From positions 186,001-250,000 of the forward strand of contig NZ_JASNWE010000005.1 in NCBI RefSeq assembly GCF_030283145.1: 64,000 nucleotides of DNA. The letters are read 5' to 3'. A program made the position numbers and the translations under genes. The stretch's first letter is position 1. Every line of letters begins with the position of its first letter. Of the stretch, positions 17,805 through 25,731 are shown in pieces. The notes under the pieces are model-generated. The model did not search any database, was not told where the DNA came from, and saw nothing but the letters and a program-made list of their open reading frames with translations. The stretch comes from Actinomadura xylanilytica. GTDB taxonomy: Bacteria; Actinomycetota; Actinomycetes; Streptosporangiales; Streptosporangiaceae.

Positions 17805-19640
17805 CTACCGCTGATCCGGCTCCGGCGGCTCATCGAGCCCGAGCAGCGAACGGAGGCCCCGCGGCGTCACGGACAGGTCGTTGAGCTTGGCCATGGCGGC
17901 CGTGTTCACGACGAACCGCAGCGCGCGGTCCGCCATGGGGGCTTCGCCGTAGCCGGTCATGGCGCCGCGAACGGTGTCGAGACTCTCCTCGAGCCGGATC
18001 GTCAAGGCTTCGCGGTCGCGACGGCGCCGAGCGGCCATGCGGTGCACATCGAGCAGGACCGAGCGGGCGAAGGCCGCGCGCACCTGGCGGTCCTCCGCGT
18101 CGGTCACGGTCTTGGCCACGTCGTCGGCCTGTTCGTCGTAGCAGGACTCGAGCTGATGCAGCACGGTCGCGGCGACTCCGACCGAATGGTTCTTGATCGC
18201 GGCGAGGTTGAACGCGAACGCGCCCACCCGGCCGTACCGCACGATCTCGTCGCCCTCGCGCGGCCCGCCGACCACGGTGACCGGCCCGGAGCGGGCGCCG
18301 GTCGGCCCGAGGAGGACGCCGCAGCCGTCCACTTCGACGCCGCGCCCGGTGCGCCGGTGCCGCACGGCGATCCCCTTCCGCAGCAGGTTCGTCCAGAGCG
18401 CCGAGCCGACCCGTTCGTAGTCGGTCTCCCGCCCGAAGTTCGAGATCACCAGATCCGCCTCGATCGTCTGCGCCGCGGCCCCGGACACCGACAGCCTCAG
18501 GGTGCCGGCCTCGGTGCCGACGATCTCGTCGACCTTCCCGGTGGTGAGGACGATCCGCCCGCCGTCCTCGATCGCGGCGTCGACGAACTCGGTGATGTAC
18601 GCGACGGCGCTCACCCGCAGCGTGGCCAGCAGGCTCCCGTAGCGGTCCAGGAGCGCATGGAGATCGGGTGAGGGGACGCGTGCCAGGATCTCGGGCAGGT
18701 GGGGCTCCCAGGACTTGGCGACCCGTTCGGTCACCACCGCGGGTGCCACGGCGGGATGCTCCCGGGCGACGATGGCGCACGCCCGTTCCCATTCGTCCCT
18801 GAAACGCCGGACGAGCTCGTCGCGGCCTTCGTAGCCGTCGGCGTGCAGCCGTGGGGTCGGCAGGCTGAGGACGTGGTGCCGGTGGTCCGAAGGGTAGGTG
18901 CGGAGCGTGAGACCGGAACGCGAGATCATGTGGATCGGCCCGGTATGGCCACGCCGCAGGAGGAGCGAGGCCGAGTCGTAGGCGCTCAGCAGCGTGCCGA
19001 CGATGGCGACCACGGCGTCCTGCCGGAGGCCGAGGACCCGCTCGATCTCCGCCTCGGAGTAGGGGTGCCGCACGAACGAAGGGTGGTCTCTCACGCCGGC
19101 CGCGAACGGGAGGTCCCGTTCCTCGAGACCTGTGGCGAGGACGACGTGGTCGGCGTGGAGGGTCATCCGACCCGGTCCCGTGCGCGGCGGGGAACGGCCT
19201 TCGACGACGACCTGCACGCGGCCGGTGCCGACCGCCATGTCGACCGCCTCGCCGTCGACTTCGAGCAGCGTCACGCCGTCCGGGGCCTCGCGGGCGGCCT
19301 CGGCGAGGCGGGTGGCGAGGTAGTCGGCGTAGAGCCGCCGGGGCGCCGGTCCGGACTCGGTGAAGGTGGAGCCGCTCCACTCCGAGGGCCAGCCGGTCCG
19401 GTCGGCTTCGCCATTGGCCCAGGCCACGAAATCGTCGACGTCCTCCCGGAACATCGACATGCGGCCCGCCTGGATGTTGAAGACGTGGTGCCAGTGGTTG
19501 CCCGCCGGGTGGTAGGCCACCCCGGCGCTCCGGTATTCGGGCCGCCGCTCGATCACCACCACCTGTAAAGGCTCACGGGCGAACTGTAAGAGGCGGATGG
19601 CGGTGGCGGTGCCGCCCAAGCCGGCTCCGACGATGACCAC
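17805..19640 (-). CDS. FAD/NAD(P)-binding protein (NAD_binding_9 type)
   Basis: This 611-residue flavoprotein starts directly with the FAD-binding fold (VIVGAGLGGTATAIRLL, with acidic end VVVIERR near residue 31). A second dinucleotide region reads VAIVGTLLSAYDSASLLLRRGH near residue 213, followed by HMISRSGL as in related proteins. LVISNFGRETDYERVG and GRVGAFAFNLAAIKNHSVG follow. The C-terminal 120 residues are helical and charged. GTG 19640 is the only usable start, because a stop lies in frame upstream with no ATG, GTG or TTG between. It precedes the PEP-utiliser gene on the same strand. The substrate is unknown. Confidence 0.75.
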   Translation of the reverse strand: MVIVGAGLGGTATAIRLLQFAREPLQVVVIERRPEYRSAGVAYHPAGNHWHHVFNIQAGRMSMFREDVDDFVAWANGEADRTGWPSEWSGSTFTESGPAPRRLYADYLATRLAEAAREAPDGVTLLEVDGEAVDMAVGTGRVQVVVEGRSPPRTGPGRMTLHADHVVLATGLEERDLPFAAGVRDHPSFVRHPYSEAEIERVLGLRQDAVVAIVGTLLSAYDSASLLLRRGHTGPIHMISRSGLTLRTYPSDHRHHVLSLPTPRLHADGYEGRDELVRRFRDEWERACAIVAREHPAVAPAVVTERVAKSWEPHLPEILARVPSPDLHALLDRYGSLLATLRVSAVAYITEFVDAAIEDGGRIVLTTGKVDEIVGTEAGTLRLSVSGAAAQTIEADLVISNFGRETDYERVGSALWTNLLRKGIAVRHRRTGRGVEVDGCGVLLGPTGARSGPVTVVGGPREGDEIVRYGRVGAFAFNLAAIKNHSVGVAATVLHQLESCYDEQADDVAKTVTDAEDRQVRAAFARSVLLDVHRMAARRRRDREALTIRLEESLDTVRGAMTGYGEAPMADRALRFVVNTAAMAKLNDLSVTPRGLRSLLGLDEPPEPDQR

Positions 19641-20014
19641 TCTTCGGGGACTGGAGAAGTCTATTGTGCCACCCCCGCGCGCCGATCGGTCTGCGGCAGG
19701 TTTACCGCTGCCCGAGCGTATCCTGGATCATGGTGCGGGCTCAATGACTCAAAGGCCCGAAGAGTGGCAAGGAATCGGACGGTAACGGTATGCCACCGAC
19801 CGTGACCGCTTCATGGAGATCGAGCCGATCCGATTTCGCTCTGCCTACTCGGGGGAAATAGGTCCCTATTTCTCCGGGTGCAGGACGAAGATCCGCATGG
19901 TGGAGCCCGGTAATGGCCGCGGCACGCCCCGTCATCGCCGTGTGGTCGATCCACATATCCGCCTCCGCCCGGGGAGGGCGGGGCAGTGCATGATCAACCG
20001 GGCAGGAGGACGGT
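19641..20014. other. 374-bp intergenic region with an 18-bp palindrome
   Basis: No credible gene is seen between the flavoprotein gene and the amidohydrolase pseudogene. GAAATAGG-TC-CCTATTTC (19855-19872) is a perfect palindrome with 8-bp arms, AT-rich in a GC-rich setting, and could be an operator. A TAGACT on the minus strand (19663-19658) could be the -10 of the flavoprotein gene. Confidence 0.45.
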
Positions 20015-20759
20015 ATGACCTCCAACGCCGACGCGGTCCTCGCCCGGCTGGACGGGATCCGGCCCGGCCTGACCGCGCTCTACAAGGACCTGCACGCCCA
20101 TCCGGAGTTGTCCTTCGCCGAGGAGCGCACGGCCGCCGAGATCGCCCGGAGGCTCCGCGGCCTCGGCCTGGAGACCACCACCGGCGTCGGCCGCACCGGC
20201 GTCACCGGGCTGCTGCGCAACGGCGACGGCCCGGCCGTGCTGCTGCGCGCCGACTTCGACGCGCTGCCCGTCGCCGAGCGGACCGGGCTCCCGTACGCCA
20301 GCACCGCCACGGGCATCTACCCGGTCGTACGCCCAGCCGACCCGCACGGCGATCCTCTCGGCCGTCGACCGGATCGTGCCCGCCGCGTCCGGCGCGGAGC
20401 GCGATCCGGAGATCACCGCGATCGGCGACTTCCCGCTCCTGGTCAACGACCCGGACGCGGTCGACCGCACCGTCCGGGCGTTCCGCGACCGCTTCGGCGC
20501 GGACCGCGTCATCGACCCGGGCCCGGTCACCGGCAGCGAGGACGTCGGCGAGATCGCCACCGCCGCCGGCGTCCCGATCTGCTACTGGATCTTCGGCGGC
20601 ACCGATTCGGACACGTTCAAGGCCGCCCTGAAGGCCGGTACGGCCGACCGCGACATCCCGTCCAACCATTCGGCCGAGTTCGCCCCGGTCATCGATCCCA
20701 CGCTCGGCACCGGCATCACCGCCATGGTCACCGCCGCCCTCACCTGGCTCGGCCCCTGA
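20015..20759 (+). pseudogene. M20 amidohydrolase, internally deleted and frameshifted
   Basis: The first 100 residues are a normal M20-family start (LHAHPELSFAEERTAAEIARRL, then VLLRADFDALPVAERTGLPYAST). GGAGGA at about 20004 is its ribosome site. At about 20320 the reading frame changes. Frame 3 then carries the normal C-terminal part (SYAQPTRTAILSAVDRIV, ITAIGDFPLLVNDP, SNHSAEFAPVIDPTL) to the stop at 20759. The middle of the enzyme, roughly 170-190 residues including the dimerisation domain, is missing. The gene cannot make a working peptidase. The intact family hydrolyses N-acyl amino acids. Confidence 0.85.
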
Positions 20760-20855
20760 GGCCCCGCTGCACATGGCTCCAACGTCACGGGCACCAGGTT
20801 CGCTCCGGCGGCATGACCCCGGCTGTTGAAGATCCCCTCGAACCAGAAGTGACTC

Positions 20856-20906
20856 TTGCCGCCAGTGGTGGCAAACTTCCCTATCACTCCCTATGTGACC
20901 TATATT
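20856..20906 (+). promoter_or_regulatory. Palindrome, direct repeats and -10 upstream of the HTH gene
   Basis: TTGCCGCCAGTGGTGGCAA (20856-20874) is a 19-bp palindrome with one mismatched pair. TCCCTAT occurs at 20878-20884 and 20888-20894, one helical turn apart. TATATT (20901-20906) is a strong -10 ending 7 bases before the ATG at 20914. The set looks like an autoregulated promoter. Confidence 0.5.
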
Positions 20907-20913
20907 AGGAGCG

Positions 20914-21375
20914 ATGACGGAAGAAATGTACTCTGTGGAGCAGGTGGCCGAGCTGCTCGGCCTGCACGTGCGGACGGTGCGCGGCTACATCCGCGCCGGA
21001 CGGCTCAAGGCGGTGCGGATCGGCAAGCAGTACCGGATCGCCCGCGCCGACCTCGACGAGCTGACCGGACGGCCGCGTCCGGCCCCGGCCCGGCCCACCG
21101 CCGCAGCGCCGGTCGAGGTGTCGAGCATCGTGCAGGTCGACGGCGTCGACCGGGCCGCCGCCGACCGGCTGGGCACGCTCGTCCTGGCCGGGACGGGCAC
21201 CGGTGGCGACGGCGCGCAGCCGCTGCGCGTCCAGACCGTCCACGACGAGGAGCGGAACCGCATGAAGATCGTGATACTCGGCGGCGCCGCCGCCACCGCC
21301 GACCTGCTGCGCCTGGTCGAAGCGGTGGTCGAGGGCGACAACGGCCTGCTCGCCGGGGAGGCCGGCGATGCCTGA
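20914..21375 (+). CDS. Excisionase/MerR-type helix-turn-helix protein
   Basis: This 153-residue protein starts with an excisionase-type winged helix (YSVEQVAELLGLHVRTVRGY followed by IRAGRLKAVRIGKQYRI). A Pro/Ala linker and a C-terminal beta/alpha domain of unknown family follow (SSIVQVDGVDRAAADRLGTL, MKIVILGGAAATADLLRLV). In actinomycetes such a protein is often paired with a DUF4180 gene. Here it overlaps a truncated DUF4180 gene by 8 bp. It is likely a transcription regulator of its own small operon, using the palindrome upstream. Confidence 0.75.
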   Translation: MTEEMYSVEQVAELLGLHVRTVRGYIRAGRLKAVRIGKQYRIARADLDELTGRPRPAPARPTAAAPVEVSSIVQVDGVDRAAADRLGTLVLAGTGTGGDGAQPLRVQTVHDEERNRMKIVILGGAAATADLLRLVEAVVEGDNGLLAGEAGDA

Positions 21376-21493
21376 CGTGATCCGGGAACGCGCCGGGGTG
21401 CCGGTGCTGATGTGCGACCCGGACGGGCCGCCGCTGGTCACCGAGCAGGACGCGCCGCACCTGATCGTCGCCCGGCTGCGCGCCGTCCCATGA
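21368..21493 (+). pseudogene. Truncated DUF4180 gene (41 residues)
   Basis: The short frame begins MPDVIRERAGVPVLMCDPDG and continues PPLVTEQDAPHLIVARL, which resembles the N-terminus of DUF4180 proteins. Those normally run to about 120 residues. Here it stops after 41 codons at the ATGA shared with the SUMF1-like gene, so the last two thirds are missing. It overlaps the HTH gene by 8 bp as in intact pairs. A deletion that joined it to the next gene is the simplest explanation. Confidence 0.6.
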
Positions 21494-22140
21494 TCGAGAT
21501 CCCCACCGGGCGGATCGTCCTGCGGGACGAGGGCACGAAGACGACCTGGAACGCCGAGGTCGCGGGCTTCCGGATGGCGCCGTCTCCCGTGACCCGCGAG
21601 CTGTACGGCGCCGTTCACGGAGCGGCGCCCGCGAGCCCGGCCGGGCCGCGAACGCCGGTCACCGAGGTCTCCTGGCTGGACGCGGTCCGGTTCTGCAACC
21701 TGCTGTCGCGGACGTCCGGGCTCCGGCCGTGCTACTCGGTCGGAGACGACCCCGACGGGCTGGACGCGGCCTGCGACTGGGAGGCCGACGGCTACCGCCT
21801 CCCGTCCGAGGCCGAGTGGGAGTACGCGTGCCGCGCCGGGACGACCGGCGTCCGCCACGGGGAGTTGGACGAGATCGCCTGGCACCGCGGGAACTCCGGT
21901 GGCCAGGTGCACGACGTCGCGACCAGGGCGCCGAACGCGTGGGGCCTGCACGACATGATCGGCAACGTGTGGGAGTGGTGCTGGGACCTCTACGACCCCG
22001 GCGTCTACGGCCCGTACCGCGTCTTCCGCGGCGGCGGCGCGCACGACCTTCCGCGGGGATGCCGTGCCTCGTGCCGCCGCAAGAGCCACCCGACCCTGCG
22101 CATCGACGACCTCGGCTTCCGGCTCGTCCGCTCCCTGTGA
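21490..22140 (+). CDS. SUMF1/formylglycine-generating-enzyme-fold protein
   Basis: This 216-residue protein has the SUMF1 signature: YRLPSEAEWEYACRAGT near residue 104, then GLHDMIGNVWEWCWDLYD and RVFRGGGAHDLPRGCRASCR, ending in LGFRLVRSL. It lacks the paired cysteines of true formylglycine-generating enzymes at the active-site position. The C-R-A-S-C here aligns with the non-catalytic stretch of the general family. It is more likely a non-oxidase member such as a binding or scaffold protein. It starts 4 bp inside the truncated DUF4180 frame. The N-terminal region is shorter than usual. Confidence 0.75.
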   Translation: MIEIPTGRIVLRDEGTKTTWNAEVAGFRMAPSPVTRELYGAVHGAAPASPAGPRTPVTEVSWLDAVRFCNLLSRTSGLRPCYSVGDDPDGLDAACDWEADGYRLPSEAEWEYACRAGTTGVRHGELDEIAWHRGNSGGQVHDVATRAPNAWGLHDMIGNVWEWCWDLYDPGVYGPYRVFRGGGAHDLPRGCRASCRRKSHPTLRIDDLGFRLVRSL

Positions 22141-22160
22141 GGGGACCGCGCCGGACACTG

Positions 22161-22388
22161 TCAGACGCGGCTGAACCCCGCCGCCAGGTCGTAGGCGCCG
22201 CTCTTGATCTGGCCGCAGAACGCGTGCCACGCGTCCGTCCCGAAGCACAGCACCGGCCCGGACGGATCCTTCGAATCCCGCGCCGCCACCATCCGTCCGG
22301 CAGGGGCGATCTCGACGCATTCACCTTCGTTGGCGCCGCTGTAGCTGCTCTTCCGCCAGGGAGTGTGGAGCAGATCAGTTTCTCTCAT
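22161..22388 (-). CDS. DUF397 protein
   Basis: This 75-residue protein has the DUF397 signature (WRKSSYSGANEGECVEIAPA, then VAARDSKDPSGPVLCF and WHAFCGQIKSG). These small proteins accompany DUF5753 XRE regulators in actinomycetes. In Streptomyces the type pair is WhiJ-like and linked to developmental control. It overlaps the XRE gene by 4 bp, so the two are coupled, possibly as an antagonist and DNA-binding partner. Confidence 0.9.
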   Translation of the reverse strand: MRETDLLHTPWRKSSYSGANEGECVEIAPAGRMVAARDSKDPSGPVLCFGTDAWHAFCGQIKSGAYDLAAGFSRV

Positions 22389-23239
22389 GAATCCGACACT
22401 AGCCGCTGGATGACCTCTAGCGATCGGGGTTGATCGAGAGTGACAGAGAGTAGATGATCATAGATCTCGTTGTGCGCCTCCACCCCCGCATCATCTTCCG
22501 TAAATGCGAATTGAGTGACTTGATCGGCTACAACCACGGTCAACTGGCCGGGCGGTCGCAGTGTGAAGATATTGAATGGCACGGAAATCCAAAGGTATGC
22601 GCTGGCGGAGTTGGGGAGCACATGTAGCCCTATGTGGCTCAGCGTTGCGACTCGGGCCAGGTGCATCAGTTGGCCATGCATGATCGAGGGGTTTCCGACC
22701 TGATGCCCCAGCACGGATTCACTGATGATGGCGTCGTACCGTGGTGCGTCGGGCTGGTTGAGCACGGCTTGGCGGGCCATCCGGAAGTCCACAAGTGAGT
22801 CGATGTCCTCTACCGCTCCAGGGAGTCCGGCCGCCATGACCGCGCGAGTGTAGTCCTGGGTCTGAAGCAGCCCGGGGACGAGGTTGGGCTGAAAGGTGTG
22901 GATAGAAGCGGAATCGGCTTCCAAACTTGCGAGGTCCAGAGCGGCCGGAGAGATCCGGCCTTGAAAGGCGCGGGTCCAGTTCTTGCGGCGGCCTTGGGCG
23001 GCGAGGTGGATGAGGGAGTCGCGGAGGGGGCCCTCGGTGATGCCGTAGAAGTCGAGGAGCTCGCCGAGGTCGTCGACGCGGATGAGGTGGAGGCCGTTCT
23101 CGACGGTGCTGAACCAGTCGGGGGAGCGGCCGAACCTGCGGCTGGCGGTGTCGATGGTCAGCCGGGCGTCCTCGCGGGCTTGCCGGAGCGCGCCGCCGAT
23201 GCGGCGGAAGCGCACGGAGGGCCGGTTCGGGTGGGCCAT
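22385..23239 (-). CDS. XRE-family regulator with DUF5753 domain
   Basis: This 284-residue protein has an N-terminal XRE helix-turn-helix (LRQAREDARLTIDTASRRFGRSPDWFSTVENG) at about residues 16-50. The DUF5753 effector domain follows from about residue 90 (FQPNLVPGLLQTQDYTRAVM, later LPNSASAYLWISVPFNIF). It forms the usual module with the DUF397 gene behind it. The palindrome ACTGAAGGTTCAGT (23280-23293), about 40 bp upstream of its start, is a likely autoregulatory site. Codon usage in its C-terminal half is less GC-biased than the neighbours. Confidence 0.9.
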   Translation of the reverse strand: MAHPNRPSVRFRRIGGALRQAREDARLTIDTASRRFGRSPDWFSTVENGLHLIRVDDLGELLDFYGITEGPLRDSLIHLAAQGRRKNWTRAFQGRISPAALDLASLEADSASIHTFQPNLVPGLLQTQDYTRAVMAAGLPGAVEDIDSLVDFRMARQAVLNQPDAPRYDAIISESVLGHQVGNPSIMHGQLMHLARVATLSHIGLHVLPNSASAYLWISVPFNIFTLRPPGQLTVVVADQVTQFAFTEDDAGVEAHNEIYDHLLSVTLDQPRSLEVIQRLVSDS

Positions 23240-23279
23240 GACCTCACGCTTTCACGCTCCGCGATCGGGCTGCCACGGA

Positions 23280-23293
23280 ACTGAAGGTTCAGT
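23280..23293. promoter_or_regulatory. 14-bp palindrome, candidate XRE operator
   Basis: ACTGAA-GG-TTCAGT is perfectly symmetric with 6-bp arms. It lies between the divergent XRE and anti-sigma ATPase genes. Confidence 0.5.
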
Positions 23294-23409
23294 CCGCTGA
23301 CGCTTCAGGCCGGAGATCCTTCGTACGGTGCCCGAACGGGGTCCGGGGGCCGCGTCCGGCGGCGAACGTGTCCGGCGACATCGGAAACGGACGCGGGACG
23401 GCTCGGCTC

Positions 23410-23856
23410 ATGGCGAACGAACTCAGTGTGCTCGGCAGCATCACCCTTCCCGGAAAGGGAAGGTCGGCCCGGTATCTGCGGGTGTTCGCCCGCGACATCC
23501 TCGGCCCGGCGCATCCACGGCTGGACGACATCGGGCTGTGCCTGACGGAGAAGTTCACGAACGCGACGCTGCATACGGCGTCCGGACAAGGCGGCTGGGT
23601 CACCGTGCGGGTGCGCGGGGTGCACGGCCTGGTGCGGACGGAGGTGACCGACGACGGGGCGGACGGGCGGCGCCCGCGCTCCCGGCCCCCCGAACCGGAC
23701 GCGTTCTGCGAGCGGGGACGCGGACTGCTGCTGCTGAGCGCGCTCGCCGACCGGTGGGGGTTCGACGAGGCCGGGGCGCGGACGGTGGTGTGGGCCGAGT
23801 TCCTGGCGCCCGCGCACCGCTCGCCCGCGCACCGCCGTGACCTGGGCGGCGGCTGA
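23410..23856 (+). CDS. Anti-sigma/RsbW-type histidine-kinase-like ATPase
   Basis: This 148-residue protein belongs to the stand-alone HATPase_c group typified by RsbW. The N-box is EKFTNATLH near residue 52. The G1-type region is TEVTDDGADG near residue 79, and CERGRGLLLLSALADRWGF near residue 100 forms the ATP lid end. These proteins phosphorylate anti-anti-sigma partners or bind sigma factors in the cytosol. No sigma factor or STAS partner is adjacent. ATG 23410 is preferred; an in-frame GTG at 23368 would add 14 residues. Confidence 0.8.
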   Translation: MANELSVLGSITLPGKGRSARYLRVFARDILGPAHPRLDDIGLCLTEKFTNATLHTASGQGGWVTVRVRGVHGLVRTEVTDDGADGRRPRSRPPEPDAFCERGRGLLLLSALADRWGFDEAGARTVVWAEFLAPAHRSPAHRRDLGGG

Positions 23857-23918
23857 GTCCGGCGGCGCCCGTCCGGGGGAGTGCCCGGCCGGGCGCGGCG
23901 GTCGGGCAGGATGGGGGC

Positions 23919-25115
23919 GTGGTGACGGTGCCCCGGACGAACGCCCAGACGCGAGACGCGGCGCTCGCGCTCGTCCTGGCGGCGTGCGCCGTGGCGGCGG
24001 CGATGGCGTGGCCGGGGGTGCGCGCGCTGGACGCGGGAGGTGCCGCGCTGCTGGTCGCGGCGCACGTCCCGCTCGCGGTGATCCGCCGGTGGCCCGCCCC
24101 GGGGCTGGCCGTGCTGGTCGCGCTCGCCGTCCCGTTCCACCTGTTGCAGTACCAGCACCACGCCGCGGTGCCCGCCGAGGTGATCGCGCTGTTCGCGTAC
24201 GCGGTGCTCGGCCGCCGGGTGCGCCTGGTGCTGACCGTGGCCGGGTTCCTGCTGTTCCTGTGCGGGACGGGCTTCGCGATGCGGGCGGGCGGGGGCACCG
24301 CGCTGGAGCAGGTCGCGGTGATCGAGGCCGTCGTCGCCGCGGTGATCGCGGTGCAGGTGTTCCGGAGCCACCGCGCCCGGGTCGCGGCGATCACCGAGCG
24401 GGCCGAGCGGGCCGAGCGGACCCGCGAGGAGGAGGCCCGCCGCCGCGTCGCCGAGGAGCGCCTGCGCATCGCCCGCGACCTGCACGACCTGCTCGCGCAC
24501 AGCATCACCGTGATCGGGGTCCAGACGGGCGCCGCCGCGCATCTGGTCGGCGGCGACCGGCCCTTCGACCGGGCCGAGCTCGCGGACGCGCTCGCCGCGA
24601 TCGCCGCGACGTGCCGCGACGCCCGCACCGAGCTGCGCGGCACGCTCCAGGTGCTGCGCGGCGCGGACGACGCCGACCCCGGACCCGGGGCGCTGCCCGG
24701 CCCGGCGGCGATCGCCGACCTGGTGGCCGCCGCACGTGCCGCCGGGCTGGAGGTCGAGCTGGTCGACGAGAGCCACGCCCCGCCGCCGGAGGTGGGCGTC
24801 GCCGCCTACCGGATCGTCCAGGAGGCGCTGACCAACGTCGTCAAGCACGCCGGGGCTGCCGCCGTCGAGGTCCGCCTCACCCGGGTGCGCGGCGACCTGG
24901 TGGTGCGGGTGGCCGATGACGGCCGCGGCCCGGCGGGCGGGGCGCCCGGCGGATTCGGCGTCCTCGGCATGATCGAACGGGCCCGCAGCGTCGGCGGAAC
25001 GCTCGACGCCGGGGCGTGCGCGGGCGGCGGGTTCGCCGTCGTCGCGACCCTCCCGGTGGGCCCGGCGGCGGACGGCGTCCCGGCGCCGCGCGGCGCCCGG
25101 ACCGTCAGGACGTGA
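23919..25115 (+). CDS. Orphan membrane sensor histidine kinase (HisKA_3)
   Basis: This 398-residue kinase has five to six N-terminal spans (about residues 10-150), then a coiled dimerisation helix with the phosphoacceptor in ERLRIARDLHDLLAHSITV near residue 188. The HATPase domain (about 285-385) contains YRIVQEALTNVVKHAGA and VADDGRGP. It is of the NarL-partner (LuxR-type) class. No response regulator gene follows; the next gene is a convergent Nudix hydrolase overlapping by 11 bp. CAGGAT (23907-23912) ends 6 bases before GTG 23919, suggesting a leaderless transcript. Confidence 0.9.
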   Translation: MVTVPRTNAQTRDAALALVLAACAVAAAMAWPGVRALDAGGAALLVAAHVPLAVIRRWPAPGLAVLVALAVPFHLLQYQHHAAVPAEVIALFAYAVLGRRVRLVLTVAGFLLFLCGTGFAMRAGGGTALEQVAVIEAVVAAVIAVQVFRSHRARVAAITERAERAERTREEEARRRVAEERLRIARDLHDLLAHSITVIGVQTGAAAHLVGGDRPFDRAELADALAAIAATCRDARTELRGTLQVLRGADDADPGPGALPGPAAIADLVAAARAAGLEVELVDESHAPPPEVGVAAYRIVQEALTNVVKHAGAAAVEVRLTRVRGDLVVRVADDGRGPAGGAPGGFGVLGMIERARSVGGTLDAGACAGGGFAVVATLPVGPAADGVPAPRGARTVRT

Positions 25116-25641
25116 CGCCGTCGCACCCCCGCGCGACCAGGTACAGCAGCCCGGCCAGGGTGGAGCCCGAGCCGATCTCGCCGCGGGCCGCCAGCTCCGG
25201 GATCCGGGCCAGCGGCACCCACTCGATCCGCTCCGCCTCGACGTCGGTGGGCTCGCCGACCCGCTCGGCGCCCTCGGCCCGGAAGACGTGGTGGACGCCG
25301 TCGTGCACGCCCGGCGAGGAGCGGATGTCCAAAACATGGTGCATCGGTCCGGCCCGGAACCCGGTCTCCTCCAGCAGCTCGCGGGCGGCGGCCGGTCCTG
25401 GCTCCTCGCCCTCCTCGACCCGGCCGCCCGGGATCTCCCAGCCCCACCGGTCGGTGATGAAGCGGTGCCGCCAGATCAGCAGGGCCCGGCCGGCGTCGAT
25501 CGCCACCACGCACGCGGCCGGCCGGACCCGCAGGAGGTGGTGGTCGAACCGCCGCCCGTCGGGCAGTTCGACGTCGGCCAGCCGCACGCTCATCCAGGGG
25601 CTGTCGTAAACCGGTCTCTCGCCGTGCGTCGTCCATCGCAT
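25105..25641 (-). CDS. Nudix hydrolase
   Basis: This 178-residue cytosolic hydrolase of nucleoside-diphosphate-linked compounds has a complete Nudix box, GGRVEEGEEPGPAAARELLEETGF, near residue 73 (the G, E, R-E and E-E residues are all present). The context WGWEIPGG and an ADP-ribose-pyrophosphatase-like layout suggest NUDT5/ADP-sugar type, which is inference. ATG 25641 gives a normal length; the longer open frame upstream is non-coding. It is convergent with the histidine kinase. Confidence 0.88.
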   Translation of the reverse strand: MRWTTHGERPVYDSPWMSVRLADVELPDGRRFDHHLLRVRPAACVVAIDAGRALLIWRHRFITDRWGWEIPGGRVEEGEEPGPAAARELLEETGFRAGPMHHVLDIRSSPGVHDGVHHVFRAEGAERVGEPTDVEAERIEWVPLARIPELAARGEIGSGSTLAGLLYLVARGCDGVTS

Positions 25642-25692
25642 GCCCCGGACGCTATCGGGGGCTTTCGCAATCTGACCGGTAGGGTCAGGATC

Positions 25693-25731
25693 ATGGGGGA
25701 CAGGGGAGGCGGGCACCGCAGTGAGCGCTGA
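25693..25731 (+). CDS. Possible 12-residue leader peptide before the phosphatidyltransferase
   Basis: The frame MGDRGGGHRSER stops at 25731, 11 bp inside the next coding sequence (GTG 25721). TAGGGT (25680-25685) ends 7 bases before its ATG, matching the leaderless pattern of other genes here. If translated, it would couple ribosomes to the CDP-alcohol phosphatidyltransferase start. No RNA or protein evidence is available, so it remains a candidate. Confidence 0.35.
   Translation: MGDRGGGHRSER

Noticed and set aside
19741..20025. 94-residue minus-strand frame upstream of the flavoprotein gene
   Set aside because: No ribosome site, no family resemblance, and it covers a palindrome and the ribosome site of the amidohydrolase pseudogene.
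21490..22140. True formylglycine-generating enzyme for sulfatases
   Set aside because: The active-site cysteine pair is absent at the aligned position and no sulfatase gene is near.
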